Assembly: GCA_051651625.1 (NCBI GenBank)
Contig: JBOFSQ010000063.1
Location: forward strand, 1 to 29,347
Length of the DNA: 29,347 nucleotides
From: JBOFSQ01 sp051651625
GTDB taxonomy: Bacteria; Planctomycetota; Planctomycetia; Pirellulales; Thermoguttaceae
Direction of reading: 5' to 3'
Made by a program: the position numbers and the translations under genes. Below the pieces are notes generated by a model, which had not been told where the DNA came from, made no database searches, and saw only the letters and a program-made list of their open reading frames with translations. Shown piece after piece: positions 1-8,586 of the stretch (the first letter of the stretch is position 1; each line of letters begins with the position of its first letter).

Positions 1-129
1 TCTGTGTTGCGTAGTGAGCAGATTCGTGAAGTTTCCAAACTGCAGGAATTTCTACAAACCTCGCCACAGCTATTCACGCCAACCGAATGCAAGAACTACT
101 TCCAACATGACGGGTATGCGAAAACGTAA
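1..129 (+). CDS. IS630-family transposase, C-terminal fragment (5' end outside window)
   Basis: Frame 1 is open from the first base to a TAA at 127-129 and gives 42 residues ending FTPTECKNYFQHDGYAKT. From memory of the family, the pattern F(T/S)PxECxNYFxHxGY at the extreme C-terminus is typical of IS630-type DDE transposases, which insert at TA dinucleotides. The catalytic DDE residues would lie upstream of the window and cannot be checked. The stop codon lies only about 12 bases before the point where toxin homology begins (about 141), so the right end of the element probably falls near 130-140. No terminal inverted repeat can be verified, because the left end is not in the window. Another DDE family with a similar tail is possible. 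Confidence 0.6.
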   Translation, partial: SVLRSEQIREVSKLQEFLQTSPQLFTPTECKNYFQHDGYAKT

Positions 130-182
130 AATGCTCTAATGAGTTCACGGCTTGGCTTGATCGCCTCGGCGATCAGAAGGGA

Positions 183-422
183 TTGGTGCGTATCCTTTCG
201 CGTCTTGACGCCGCCGCTGAAGGAAACTTCGGCGATTGTAATGCGGTGGGCGAAGGTGTGTCAGAAATGCGAATCCACTTCGGGGCGGGTTATCGCATCT
301 ACTATGCGCGAGAAGGGGAATGCGTTTACCTCTTGCTCGTTGGTGGCGATAAGAAGTCACAGCGTCGTGACATCACGCGAGCCAAAGTTCTATGGCGACA
401 GTTCAAAGGAGGCAAGTCATGA
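183..422 (+). CDS. Type II toxin, RelE/ParE-like (HI1419-type addiction module killer), 5' end apparently disrupted
   Basis: The 79-residue product from TTG at 183 contains GNFGDCNAVGEGVSEMRIHF, then GAGYRIYY and LLLVGGDKKSQRRDI. These are the core blocks of the HI1419-like RelE/ParE toxin family, small ribonuclease-type killer proteins. The same frame is open upstream to about 111 and still encodes family-like residues (EFTAWLDRLGDQKG, from 141), but it has no ATG or GTG there; the usual N-terminal 8 or so residues are missing. Homology begins just after the stop of the transposase fragment, so an insertion probably removed the original start. If TTG 183 is used, the first helix is lost and activity is doubtful. 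The TGA stop overlaps the antitoxin ATG by 4 nt (ATGA), the usual toxin-then-antitoxin order for this family. Confidence 0.75.
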   Translation: MVRILSRLDAAAEGNFGDCNAVGEGVSEMRIHFGAGYRIYYAREGECVYLLLVGGDKKSQRRDITRAKVLWRQFKGGKS

Positions 423-718
423 TTACGGTTCACGAGTTTGATCCGTCTCGTTATCTTGATAGCGAGACGAAGATAGTCGAGTATCTCGCTGTCAGTGCGG
501 CGGATACGAATCCAGCAGTGTTTTTGCGTGCTCTTGGTAACGTCGCGCGTGCGCGCGGAATGACGCAGCTCGCCAAAGATGCCGGTTTAGAACGCGATAG
601 TCTCGACAAAGTTTTTGTCCCCGGCAAGAAGCCGCAGTTCGCAACAGTGCTGAAGATCGTGCAAGCACTCGGAATGCGACTCGATGTCCGACCGATGACA
701 AATGCCGGCAATGAATAA
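419..718 (+). CDS. HTH antitoxin, HI1420-type addiction module antidote
   Basis: This 99-residue protein is the cognate antitoxin of the upstream toxin. The start ATG at 419 overlaps the toxin stop (ATGA), which suggests translational coupling; an upstream extension to 392 in the same frame is not needed. The N-terminal part (FDPSRYLDSETKIVEYLAVS) matches the family's conserved opening. The segment ALGNVARARGMTQLAKDAGL, then RDSLDKVF and TVLKIVQALGMRL, forms a Cro/XRE-like helix-turn-helix. Members of this family bind the toxin and repress their own operon. The antitoxin looks intact although the toxin does not, so it may be a leftover solitary antitoxin. Its 3' end overlaps the earliest possible starts of the symporter gene. 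Confidence 0.85.
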   Translation: MITVHEFDPSRYLDSETKIVEYLAVSAADTNPAVFLRALGNVARARGMTQLAKDAGLERDSLDKVFVPGKKPQFATVLKIVQALGMRLDVRPMTNAGNE

Positions 719-3350
719 CGTAATCCCAACCCGTGAACGTTTACAAATGGCACAACGATTTGTCGTCTTGATTTGTTGTCTCGTCTGCTTGTTGTTTGCT
801 CCACCTGCAATTATAGTCGCGTCACAAGCGACTACGATTACTGCGTCCACAATCGCAACACTCCACGGAATCGGCATTGCGGGGCCGCTCGCCGGATCGC
901 ACCAAGACGCAATCATCGTCGGCGGCGGTGCGAACTTTCCAAACGGAATGCCGTGGAACGGCGGCGTCAAGCACTACGAAACTTCGGTGCGAGTGTTGGC
1001 TCGCAGCAGCGATGGTAACGCAACACTACTCGATAACGAATGGTCGCTCCCAAAACCGATAGCGTATGCGGCGTGCGTTTCAACCGCCGATGGCGTCGTC
1101 TGCGTGGGCGGTGAAAACGCCGATGGAAAGTCGGCAGACGTACTGCGTCTGGCGTGGCAACCGAAGACACGCGAACTCGTCATCACGCAGTTGCCGCCGC
1201 TCCCCACGCCGCGCACGAACGCCGCAGCAGCAATCGTCAACCAAACGCTCTACGTCATCGGCGGCGAAACGAAAGACGGCCCAACCGATTCGGTCGTCTC
1301 GCTCGATCTCACCCGCCCCGACGCCGCGTGGCGCGATCAACCGTCGCTCCCACAACCGGTGTCGCACGCCGTTGCGATCACGCAGTCCGATGGTTACGAA
1401 ACAAAACTGTACCTCTTCGGCGGACGCGCCAAGAAAACCGATGCAGAGCAAACCGAGTTCTTCAGCACGACATATTCGTACTCGCCAAAGTCAAACCAGT
1501 GGACGCGGTGTGCCGACATCCCCGTTCCGTTTTCTGCGGGTTGCGGAGTTGCCACTGGATACAGTTCGGTTCTGCTTTTCGGCGGTGATCGCGGTACGCT
1601 CTTTCACGTAGTTGAACGTCTCTTGAAGCAGCGAAGCCAAACGCAAGACCAATCCGAAGTCGAAAAACTCAACTCGCAGTGGAGCGAACGCGCAGAGACG
1701 TTTGCGGGTTTTCCGCGCGACATTTTTCTCTTCAGTACGATCACGAATCGTTGGGCGAAGTTCGGTGATTTGCCGTTTGAAACGCCAGTCACGACGACCG
1801 TGTTTTGGTGGAACGACACGATTGTATTTCCGTCGGGCGAAGTAAAACCGGGTGTGCGCACAAACGCAATTCAAGGACTCAAACTCGTCTCGACCCGCAC
1901 CGGATTCGGCTTTCTGAACTACGCAACGATTGCGGTTTACTTTGCGATTCTGGTTGTGATTGGCGTTGTGTTTTCACGCAAGAACGCGAACACCACCGAC
2001 TTTTTTCGCGGCGGCGGACGCATCCCTTGGTGGGCTATCGGCATCAGCATCTTTGCGACCGCGCTAAGCTCGATCACTTGTCTTTCGATGCCTGCGAAGG
2101 CGTTTGCAACCGATTGGCGAATGCTCTTTTACAACGCGGGGATTCTCTTCGTCGCGCCGATTATTACCGTATACTACATGAACTCGTTTCGCAATCTGCG
2201 ACTCGACACTGCATACGAATTCTTGGAACGACGTTTCAACCGCTGCACACGTCTGCTTGCGTCGGCTCTGTTTTGTACGTTTATGGTCTCGCGTATTGCT
2301 ATCGTACTCTTTCTGCCGTCGCTGGCACTCGGCATCGTCACCGACTTCAACGTTTCGTTTTGCATCGTTTTGATGGGTGTCGTCACGCTGGTCTACTGCA
2401 CGTTCGGCGGAATGGAAGCGGTCGTTTGGGGCGACGTTTTGCAAGGTTTTCTCTTGGTCGGCGGGGCGATACTCTCGCTCTGTTTCCTGATATTTCACAC
2501 TGAAGGCGGTTTGCGCGGTTTCGTAGAAATCGGTCAAGAGATGCACAAGTTTCACACGTTTGACTTTACGTTGACGCTTGCTCAACCTGTTCTTTGGGTT
2601 GTCATTTTGGGCGGCTTTGCGAACAGTCTCATCACTTATTCGAGCGACCAAACGATTGTTCAGCGTTATATGTCGGCGAACAGTGGCGATCAGGCGGTTC
2701 GCAGTCTTTGGCTCAATGCGTGGATCAGCATTCCGGTAACGGTGCTCTTTTTTCTGCTCGGCACCGCGCTGTTCACATATTACTCGTCGCACCCGCTCGG
2801 TATCGACATCACGCTCAAAAATACCGACGCCATCTTTCCGCACTACATCGTTCACTCATTGCCGCCGGGTATTGCGGGACTGGCAATCGCTGCGATATTT
2901 GCTGCCGCGATGTCAACGCTCTCTTCCAACATCAACTCCGTTTCTGCGGCGATTACTTGCGACTTTATCAAACCGTTCGTGGCATTGAGTCCGCGTGCGG
3001 AACTTTTGACTGCGCGCGTCGTTGGCATTGTCGCTGGCGGGTGTGGAATCGCGCTGGCACTGCTGCTTGCGACTTGGGAAATCCGTTCGCTGTGGGACCA
3101 GTTCAACACTTTTTTGGGACTCTTCACCGGCGTCCTCGGTGGACTGTTCTTGATGGGAATCTTTTCAAAACGGATCAACGGCACTGGAGCCGTCGCGGGA
3201 ATTTTCGGTTCGCTCGGATCGGTCTGGGCGGTGCAACACTACACGTCGCTGTCGTTCCTGCTTTACGGAGCGGTCGGAATGGTTTCGTGTTACGCCGTTG
3301 GATGGATTGTGAGTCTGTGTACGAAATCAGAATCAGAACGCGAAGCGTAA
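702..3350 (+). CDS. Kelch/mutarotase-like domain fused to sodium:solute symporter (putative sialic acid or amino-sugar transporter)
   Basis: The 882-residue product has two parts. Residues about 60-395 form a Kelch-type beta-propeller with repeated GG-then-aromatic blades (LYVIGGETKDG, LYLFGGRAK, VLLFGGDRG) and end in GEVKPGVRTNAI, as in cyclically permuted mutarotases of the NanM type. From about residue 404 there are many hydrophobic helices of a sodium:solute symporter (SSS) family carrier, starting NYATIAVYFAILVVIGV and containing GISIFATALSSITCLSMPAKAF. A signal-peptide-like stretch (FVVLICCLVCLLFA) places the propeller outside the membrane. ATG 702, 711 and 747 are all possible starts; 747 gives the most typical signal peptide. 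The next gene encodes an AGE-family epimerase, so Neu5Ac or ManNAc uptake is likely but not proven. The last residues (SESEREA) and the stop are encoded by a dispersed repeat. Confidence 0.85.
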   Translation: MPAMNNVIPTRERLQMAQRFVVLICCLVCLLFAPPAIIVASQATTITASTIATLHGIGIAGPLAGSHQDAIIVGGGANFPNGMPWNGGVKHYETSVRVLARSSDGNATLLDNEWSLPKPIAYAACVSTADGVVCVGGENADGKSADVLRLAWQPKTRELVITQLPPLPTPRTNAAAAIVNQTLYVIGGETKDGPTDSVVSLDLTRPDAAWRDQPSLPQPVSHAVAITQSDGYETKLYLFGGRAKKTDAEQTEFFSTTYSYSPKSNQWTRCADIPVPFSAGCGVATGYSSVLLFGGDRGTLFHVVERLLKQRSQTQDQSEVEKLNSQWSERAETFAGFPRDIFLFSTITNRWAKFGDLPFETPVTTTVFWWNDTIVFPSGEVKPGVRTNAIQGLKLVSTRTGFGFLNYATIAVYFAILVVIGVVFSRKNANTTDFFRGGGRIPWWAIGISIFATALSSITCLSMPAKAFATDWRMLFYNAGILFVAPIITVYYMNSFRNLRLDTAYEFLERRFNRCTRLLASALFCTFMVSRIAIVLFLPSLALGIVTDFNVSFCIVLMGVVTLVYCTFGGMEAVVWGDVLQGFLLVGGAILSLCFLIFHTEGGLRGFVEIGQEMHKFHTFDFTLTLAQPVLWVVILGGFANSLITYSSDQTIVQRYMSANSGDQAVRSLWLNAWISIPVTVLFFLLGTALFTYYSSHPLGIDITLKNTDAIFPHYIVHSLPPGIAGLAIAAIFAAAMSTLSSNINSVSAAITCDFIKPFVALSPRAELLTARVVGIVAGGCGIALALLLATWEIRSLWDQFNTFLGLFTGVLGGLFLMGIFSKRINGTGAVAGIFGSLGSVWAVQHYTSLSFLLYGAVGMVSCYAVGWIVSLCTKSESEREA

Positions 3351-3389
3351 GCGAGTGTCCCGAACAAGAACGCGAAGCGTAAGCGAGTG
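3335..3389 (+). repeat. Two direct copies of the dispersed 23-bp repeat AGAACGCGAAGCGTAAGCGA(GTG)
   Basis: Identical 23-base copies lie at 3335-3357 and 3367-3389. The first provides the symporter's TAA stop (3348-3350). Close relatives occur at 9422-9442, 9454-9477, inside the 69-bp units near 9505, 9573 and 9642, near 12971, on the other strand near 13127, and at 24156-24178. The copies favour the 3' ends of genes. The rest of the 3351-3412 gap holds no recognisable promoter or Shine-Dalgarno sequence. Confidence 0.85.
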
Positions 3390-3412
3390 CCCCAAAACCA
3401 GATCAAAAAATC

Positions 3413-4594
3413 ATGACACTTACAAACACCAACAAGCGGCGCGAATATCTCGAAATCTACCGCGACGGTTTGCTAAACGACACGTTACCGTTTTGGTTTC
3501 CGCGTGCGATTGACCAGCAGTGTGGCGGTTACTTCACGTCGTTTTCACGCGACGGAACGCTACTGCAAACGGACAAATCGGTCTGGTTTCAAGGTCGTAT
3601 CGCGTGGACTCTGGCGAACCTCTACAATTCTGTCGAGCCGAAAGCGGAGTGGCTGCGTGACGCACAAGTCGGAATCGACTTCATCGAAAAACATTGTTTC
3701 GACAGCGACGGACGAATGTTTTTCTCCGTCACACAAGACGGCAAACCGCTCCGCAAGCGACGCTACTTTTTCTCCGAGATGTTCGCCATAGTTGCGATGG
3801 CGGCGGTTGCGAAGGCGAGTCAAGACGACGCGATGGCACGCCGCGCGCTGGCACTGTTTGCGCAAACGCTAACGTCGCTGCGCACCGCAAATCCGTTGTC
3901 TGCCAAAACGATTGTCGCAACGCGGGCGACGAAGGGACTGGCGATACCGATGATTTTGCTCGTCACAGCACAAGAGCTGCGAAAGACAATTTCCGACCCG
4001 CTCATCGACCGAACGATCACCGAATCAATCGAAGAGATTGAACGAGATTTTTTGCGTGACGACTTTGCGTGTGTGCTTGAGACGGTCGGTGTAAACGGCG
4101 AGTTCATCGACACGTTTGAAGGACGGATGGTTTGTCCGGGCCACTCGCTGGAAGCGGGCTGGTTTATTTTGGAGGAAGCGCGACTTCAAAACAACGATCC
4201 ACATCTTATTGAGTTGGGGTGCAAGATCATCGACCTGTCGTTTCAAATCGGTTGGGACTCACAGTTCGGCGGGATGCTGTACTACCGTGACTGCAAAGGT
4301 TTGCCGTGCTCGGAGTATTGGCACGACATGAAGTTTTGGTGGCCCCACAACGAAGCGATTATTGCAACGCTCTTGGCGTGGCAACTCACGGGTCGCGCAC
4401 ACTACGCACGTTGGCACCAGCAGATTCACGACTGGTCTTACGCCCACTTCCCCGACCCCGTGTTTGGCGAGTGGTTCGGCTACCTCCACCGCGACGGCAC
4501 CGTTTCCACCAAACTCAAAGGGAATATGTGGAAAGGGCCGTTTCACCTGCCACGAATGCAGTGGTACTGCTGGAAGCGACTCGAAGAGATGTGA
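3413..4594 (+). CDS. AGE-family epimerase (N-acylglucosamine 2-epimerase, RnBP-like)
   Basis: The 393-residue protein has the length and motif order of the (alpha/alpha)6-barrel N-acylglucosamine 2-epimerase family, which interconverts ManNAc and GlcNAc in the cytoplasm. Early blocks include YRDGLLNDTLPFWFPRAID, GGYFTSF and WFQGRIAWTLANLYN. The two histidines expected at the active site are visible: H244 in CPGHSLEAGWF (with E247) and H378 in GPFHLPR. The FWWPHNEAIIATLL and VFGEWFGYLHRDG blocks are also family-typical. It lies 62 bp downstream of the Kelch-symporter gene on the same strand, so the pair probably imports and converts a sialic-acid-derived sugar. Cellobiose 2-epimerase or mannose isomerase activity occurs in relatives and cannot be excluded. 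No clear Shine-Dalgarno sequence precedes ATG 3413. Confidence 0.9.
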   Translation: MTLTNTNKRREYLEIYRDGLLNDTLPFWFPRAIDQQCGGYFTSFSRDGTLLQTDKSVWFQGRIAWTLANLYNSVEPKAEWLRDAQVGIDFIEKHCFDSDGRMFFSVTQDGKPLRKRRYFFSEMFAIVAMAAVAKASQDDAMARRALALFAQTLTSLRTANPLSAKTIVATRATKGLAIPMILLVTAQELRKTISDPLIDRTITESIEEIERDFLRDDFACVLETVGVNGEFIDTFEGRMVCPGHSLEAGWFILEEARLQNNDPHLIELGCKIIDLSFQIGWDSQFGGMLYYRDCKGLPCSEYWHDMKFWWPHNEAIIATLLAWQLTGRAHYARWHQQIHDWSYAHFPDPVFGEWFGYLHRDGTVSTKLKGNMWKGPFHLPRMQWYCWKRLEEM

Positions 4595-4644
4595 GCCGCC
4601 GATTCCCTCTGGACACGGAACGGGAATTTCGTTACCATCCCAGA

Positions 4645-6726
4645 ATGAACGAAATGCTCGAAAAACTCGCCGACCTTGCAAATCGGTGGCGCATACAAGA
4701 CTTAATCTTTCCGATTGGTGTGGCGGCGTGTGTGCTCGTGCTCCTCGTCCCGCTCGATCCATCAATTCTTGATATGCTGCTGTCGATAAATGTGACGCTC
4801 GGTATTGTCATCCTTCTCTCGACAATCTTCGTCACCAAACCGCTCGACTTCAGCATCTTCCCGACCGTTCTACTCGCCACGACGCTCTTGCGGCTCGTTC
4901 TCAACGTCGCCACAACGCGGCTCATTCTGCAAAACGCAGGCGAAGACGGAATGGAAGCAGCGGGGCAGGTGATCCAAAGTTTTTCGGCCTTCGTCGCGGG
5001 GGACAACCTCGTCATAGGGCTGATCATCTTCGTTATCATCGTTGTCATTCAGTTTGTCGTCATCACGAAAGGTGCGACGCGCGTTTCGGAAGTGGCGGCA
5101 CGATTCACTCTCGACGCCATGCCCGGACGCCAAATGGCCATCGACGCCGACCTCAACGCCGGAATCATCGACGAACGCGAAGCGCAGCGACGCCGCGCCG
5201 AAATCACCGACTCCGCCGACTTTTTCGGAGCGATGGACGGTGCCAGTAAGTTCGTCCGCGGCGACGCCATCGCCGGTATCATCATCACGCTGATCAACAT
5301 TCTCGGCGGACTCTTCATCGGAATGATTCAGTTTGGAATGCCGCTCCAAGAGGCACTCGCACTCTACACACAACTCACCATCGGCGACGGCCTCGTCAGC
5401 CAAGTCCCTGCGTTTCTAATCTCGATTGCAACTGGTATGCTCGTCACACGAAGCAGCCAATCGACAAACCTGCCGAAGTTGTTTGTCAAACAGATGCTCT
5501 CGCGTCCGATTGTTCTCATTCTTTCTGGTTCGTTCCTTTACGTTTTGATGTTTACAACGCTCCCGCCAATCCCGCTTTTCACGCTGGGATCGACAAGTTT
5601 TTTGGCGGCATATTTTTTATCGCGTTCGCAGAAGGCCGCACAGGTTGAGGCCGAAGCGGCTGAAGAAAAACCGGCAACCGAACCCGAAGACCGAATCGAA
5701 GATTATCTCACTATCGACCCGATGGAACTTGAAATCGGCCTCGGTCTCATTCCGATAGCCGACCCCGCACGCGGTGGCGATCTTCTCGACCGCATTCACA
5801 AAATCCGTCAACTTATTGCCGCAGAGATCGGCATCTTGTTGCCGCGAGTCCGTATCCGCGACAGCATCAACATCGAACAGCTTCAGTATCGCATCAAGAT
5901 CGCTGGAATGCCTGTTGCGCTCGGCATCATCTATCCCAACATGTACCTCGCATTCGACAGCGGAAACGCCATCGGAGAAGTCCTCGGCATTCAAACGTTC
6001 GACCCCGCATTCGGTACGCCCGCACTCTGGATCGACGGACAGACGAAGAGTCAAGCCGAACTTTACAACTACAGCGTCTTCGAACCAGCGGCGGTGCTGG
6101 CGACACACTTGACCGAGGTCGTTCGCAAACACGCCGACGAACTACTCACGCGCGACGCCACGCAACACTTGCTCGACGAACTCAAGGCGACGAGTCCGGC
6201 GACGGTTGATGCACTTGTTCCGGGTGTTTTGACGCTTCCGCAGGTTCAACAGATTCTTCAAAACTTGCTGCGCGAACAGGTTTCGATTCGGCAACTTGGT
6301 ACGATCCTCGAAGTTCTCGGCGACTACGGTACGCGAACGAAAGACCCGATCCTGCTGACCGAGTTCACACGCACGCGACTTGCGCGAACGCTCTGTTCAC
6401 GTTACCGCGACGCTGAAGACACGCTCCACGTTGTTATGATTGACCCAGCACTGGAAGACCAGATTCGCGGTGGTTTTGAACACAGCGAGCAAGGACTTTT
6501 CCCGCGTTACTCGCCGCAATTTGGCGACACACTTGCCAAGAAGTTGGTGACGGAGTTAGACAAACTCGCCGCAATGACGCTCCCGCTGGTTGTTCTCGTC
6601 AACCCGCAGATACGCTACTTCCTCAAACAGATGACAGCGCAGACGATTCCAAATCTTGTCGTCTTGAGCTACAACGAAGTTACGCGAGACACCAAGATTA
6701 ACTCGGTCGGAATGGTGACACTGTAG
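4645..6726 (+). CDS. flhA: Flagellar biosynthesis protein FlhA
   Basis: The 693-residue product is a full-length FlhA, the export-gate subunit of the flagellar type III secretion apparatus. The N-terminal half has about eight hydrophobic helices. Between them is the FHIPEP signature region (about residues 146-176: RVSEVAARFTLDAMPGRQMA, then IDADLNAGIID), including the conserved cytoplasmic loop. The C-terminal cytosolic domain begins after a charged linker (EAEAAEEKPATEPEDR) and contains RIRDSINI, ALGIIYPNMY and the terminal VVLSYNEV block. The frame is open back to 4306 inside the epimerase gene, but FlhA homology begins at MNEMLEKLADLANRWRIQD, so ATG 4645 is chosen; no clear Shine-Dalgarno sequence is visible. 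No other flagellar gene is in the window, so flhA is isolated here. Injectisome homologues (SctV) are less likely given the close FlhA match. Confidence 0.93.
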   Translation: MNEMLEKLADLANRWRIQDLIFPIGVAACVLVLLVPLDPSILDMLLSINVTLGIVILLSTIFVTKPLDFSIFPTVLLATTLLRLVLNVATTRLILQNAGEDGMEAAGQVIQSFSAFVAGDNLVIGLIIFVIIVVIQFVVITKGATRVSEVAARFTLDAMPGRQMAIDADLNAGIIDEREAQRRRAEITDSADFFGAMDGASKFVRGDAIAGIIITLINILGGLFIGMIQFGMPLQEALALYTQLTIGDGLVSQVPAFLISIATGMLVTRSSQSTNLPKLFVKQMLSRPIVLILSGSFLYVLMFTTLPPIPLFTLGSTSFLAAYFLSRSQKAAQVEAEAAEEKPATEPEDRIEDYLTIDPMELEIGLGLIPIADPARGGDLLDRIHKIRQLIAAEIGILLPRVRIRDSINIEQLQYRIKIAGMPVALGIIYPNMYLAFDSGNAIGEVLGIQTFDPAFGTPALWIDGQTKSQAELYNYSVFEPAAVLATHLTEVVRKHADELLTRDATQHLLDELKATSPATVDALVPGVLTLPQVQQILQNLLREQVSIRQLGTILEVLGDYGTRTKDPILLTEFTRTRLARTLCSRYRDAEDTLHVVMIDPALEDQIRGGFEHSEQGLFPRYSPQFGDTLAKKLVTELDKLAAMTLPLVVLVNPQIRYFLKQMTAQTIPNLVVLSYNEVTRDTKINSVGMVTL

Positions 6727-6759
6727 ACCCGTCGCGGGCCTGTTGCGTGTGAGGTTGCG

Positions 6760-8586
6760 TCATGCTTCCGTCACCGCAAAACGCAGTACGAACGTTGCGC
6801 CGCTAGGCGATGTTGGTTCGACTGACGCGGTGCCGCCGTGGAGTTGTGCGATGTGTTTTACGATTGCCAGTCCGAGTCCGGTTCCGCCCGTTTGGCGGTC
6901 GCGCGACACCTCCACGCGATAGAAACGTTCAAACACTCGCTCGCGGTGCTCAAGCGGAATACCGCGACCGTGGTCTTGAACGACGAGACGAAACTCGCGG
7001 TCGTCGCGCTCTAACACAATGCGAATCGTATCGCCCTGAATAGAATACTTCACAGCGTTGTTAACGAGATTGACAACCGCCTGCTCCAAAAGCGTCGGCG
7101 AAAACGACCAAATCGCGCGGTCTGTTTTGTCAACGAATTCTAGCGTCATTTGACGCTCCGTCGCACACGGTTTGCAAAGTGCAATCGCAACTTCAACCGT
7201 CTCGGCAAGTGGCAACGTTTCGCGTTTGAGTTCGTCGCGTTCCGGCGCACACTCAAGATTTGAGAGCGTAAGCACATCTTCAAGCAGACGTGTGAGCCGC
7301 TCGGCGTGTGACGCGAGCGTCTGCAAAAACTGCGTCCGCTTCGCAGCAGCGTCAACGGTGTCGTCCGCCGCGCCATCTAATAGTGCCTCGACAGTGCCAA
7401 CTATCACCGTCAGTGGCGTCTTGATCTCGTGCGAAAGATTTGCAATGAAGTCGCGGCGATAAGTCTCCAGCTTCTTCATCCGTGTGCGGTCGTAGAGGAC
7501 GAGGAGAATACCGAAGTCGGATGCGTCGGCGATCACACTGATTTCTTTGTTGTCGCCCGCGAAGTGAACGACATTTCGGTGCGGCTGCTTACCGGTCAGG
7601 TCTTTGAAAAACGTCTCAACTGCGGGGTCACGCCAAACGGCGGCGAGTGCGCGATTCTTGGCAAGTTCCTCGCGTGTTGCGAGCATTTCCGCCGCCGCAC
7701 GATTGATCTCAAGAATGCGTCCGCTTCGATCAACTAATACGATCCCCTCGACAAGGTTGCCAAAGATCGAGTCGCGGATCGTTTTTTCGTGCGAAAGTTG
7801 CAACACCTTTTTTTGAAGCTGTTCCGACATGTCGTAGATCGTCTGCGACAACTGCTGCAATGAGTCGCTGTGGAGCGTCGGTAGGCGAATACTTGCGTCC
7901 CCCGATGCGATCTTCCTTGCCGCATGTGACAACTTCACCAGCGACTTTGAAAACCGAATAAAAGAAACGTAGCCGAAGATGAGTGCCAGCAAAATCGCAA
8001 GCAACGAAATACCCAATACGTTGCGATGAATCTTGGTTGTCACCGCGTCGATTGCTTGTACCGAAACCGCCGTGCGAACGAGAATGCGCCCGTGTACGGA
8101 GTCGAAACCGGTTATGCAATAGAGCATCTGCTGATGCACGGTCGTCGAGTATCGCTGCGACGTTAGACACGGCAAAACCGCGAGTTGATTGTCGCTGTAC
8201 TTTTTGAGAAATGCGACAATCTCTTCGCGGTCGGCGTGATTTGCCATCACGCTTGGGTCTTCCCATGTGTCGGCAAGCACGGTTCCATCCGCGCGCAACA
8301 CAGTCACTCGCGTACTCTTATCGAGCAGTGGCGTCAGACGTGTCTCTAAAAAGTCTGGGATCGCTTCGGGCGAGGTATCAGACAACATGTCGCGGACGGC
8401 CAGTGCTGCCATCTGCGTACTGATTGCAATCTCTCGCTCGATCCGTTCCATAAAAAGACGAGCGAGTGAATGCGACTCCCATATAAACCCAAGAAGCAAC
8501 ACCGCCAAGATGGTGCAGAGAAGAAACGGAACAAATGAAAAAAAACGGTTCGGCATTGGTGGTGAGAATGATATTGTCGGTGTCAC
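6760..8586 (-). CDS. phoR: PhoR-like sensor histidine kinase of the phosphate regulon
   Basis: The 608-residue membrane sensor kinase has a first transmembrane helix at about residues 15-36 (FFSFVPFLLCTILAVLLLGF), an extracytoplasmic segment, and a second helix at about 190-210 (VLGISLLAILLALIFGYV). HAMP (KIASGDASIRLP), PAS (EGIVLVDRSGRILEINRAAA) and HisKA follow. The phosphoacceptor is H386 in NLSHEIKTPLT. The catalytic domain shows the N box (LVNNAVKYS), G1 (DHGRGIP) and G2 (GGTGLGLAI). The GTG start at 8586 overlaps the phoB stop by 4 nt (GTGA), which supports coupled translation; ATG 8556 is an alternative. The gene ends convergently with flhA, only 33 bp away. Assignment to phosphate sensing rests on the domain order and on the pst-phoU genes on the same strand. 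Confidence 0.88.
   Translation of the reverse strand: MTPTISFSPPMPNRFFSFVPFLLCTILAVLLLGFIWESHSLARLFMERIEREIAISTQMAALAVRDMLSDTSPEAIPDFLETRLTPLLDKSTRVTVLRADGTVLADTWEDPSVMANHADREEIVAFLKKYSDNQLAVLPCLTSQRYSTTVHQQMLYCITGFDSVHGRILVRTAVSVQAIDAVTTKIHRNVLGISLLAILLALIFGYVSFIRFSKSLVKLSHAARKIASGDASIRLPTLHSDSLQQLSQTIYDMSEQLQKKVLQLSHEKTIRDSIFGNLVEGIVLVDRSGRILEINRAAAEMLATREELAKNRALAAVWRDPAVETFFKDLTGKQPHRNVVHFAGDNKEISVIADASDFGILLVLYDRTRMKKLETYRRDFIANLSHEIKTPLTVIVGTVEALLDGAADDTVDAAAKRTQFLQTLASHAERLTRLLEDVLTLSNLECAPERDELKRETLPLAETVEVAIALCKPCATERQMTLEFVDKTDRAIWSFSPTLLEQAVVNLVNNAVKYSIQGDTIRIVLERDDREFRLVVQDHGRGIPLEHRERVFERFYRVEVSRDRQTGGTGLGLAIVKHIAQLHGGTASVEPTSPSGATFVLRFAVTEA

Noticed and set aside
4306..4644. 113-codon N-terminal extension of flhA
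   Set aside because: It overlaps the epimerase coding region and has no FlhA similarity; family homology begins at ATG 4645.
6727..6759. Bidirectional terminator between flhA and phoR
   Set aside because: Only a 4-bp CCCG/CGGG stem is visible in 33 bp and there is no T-run; too weak to call.
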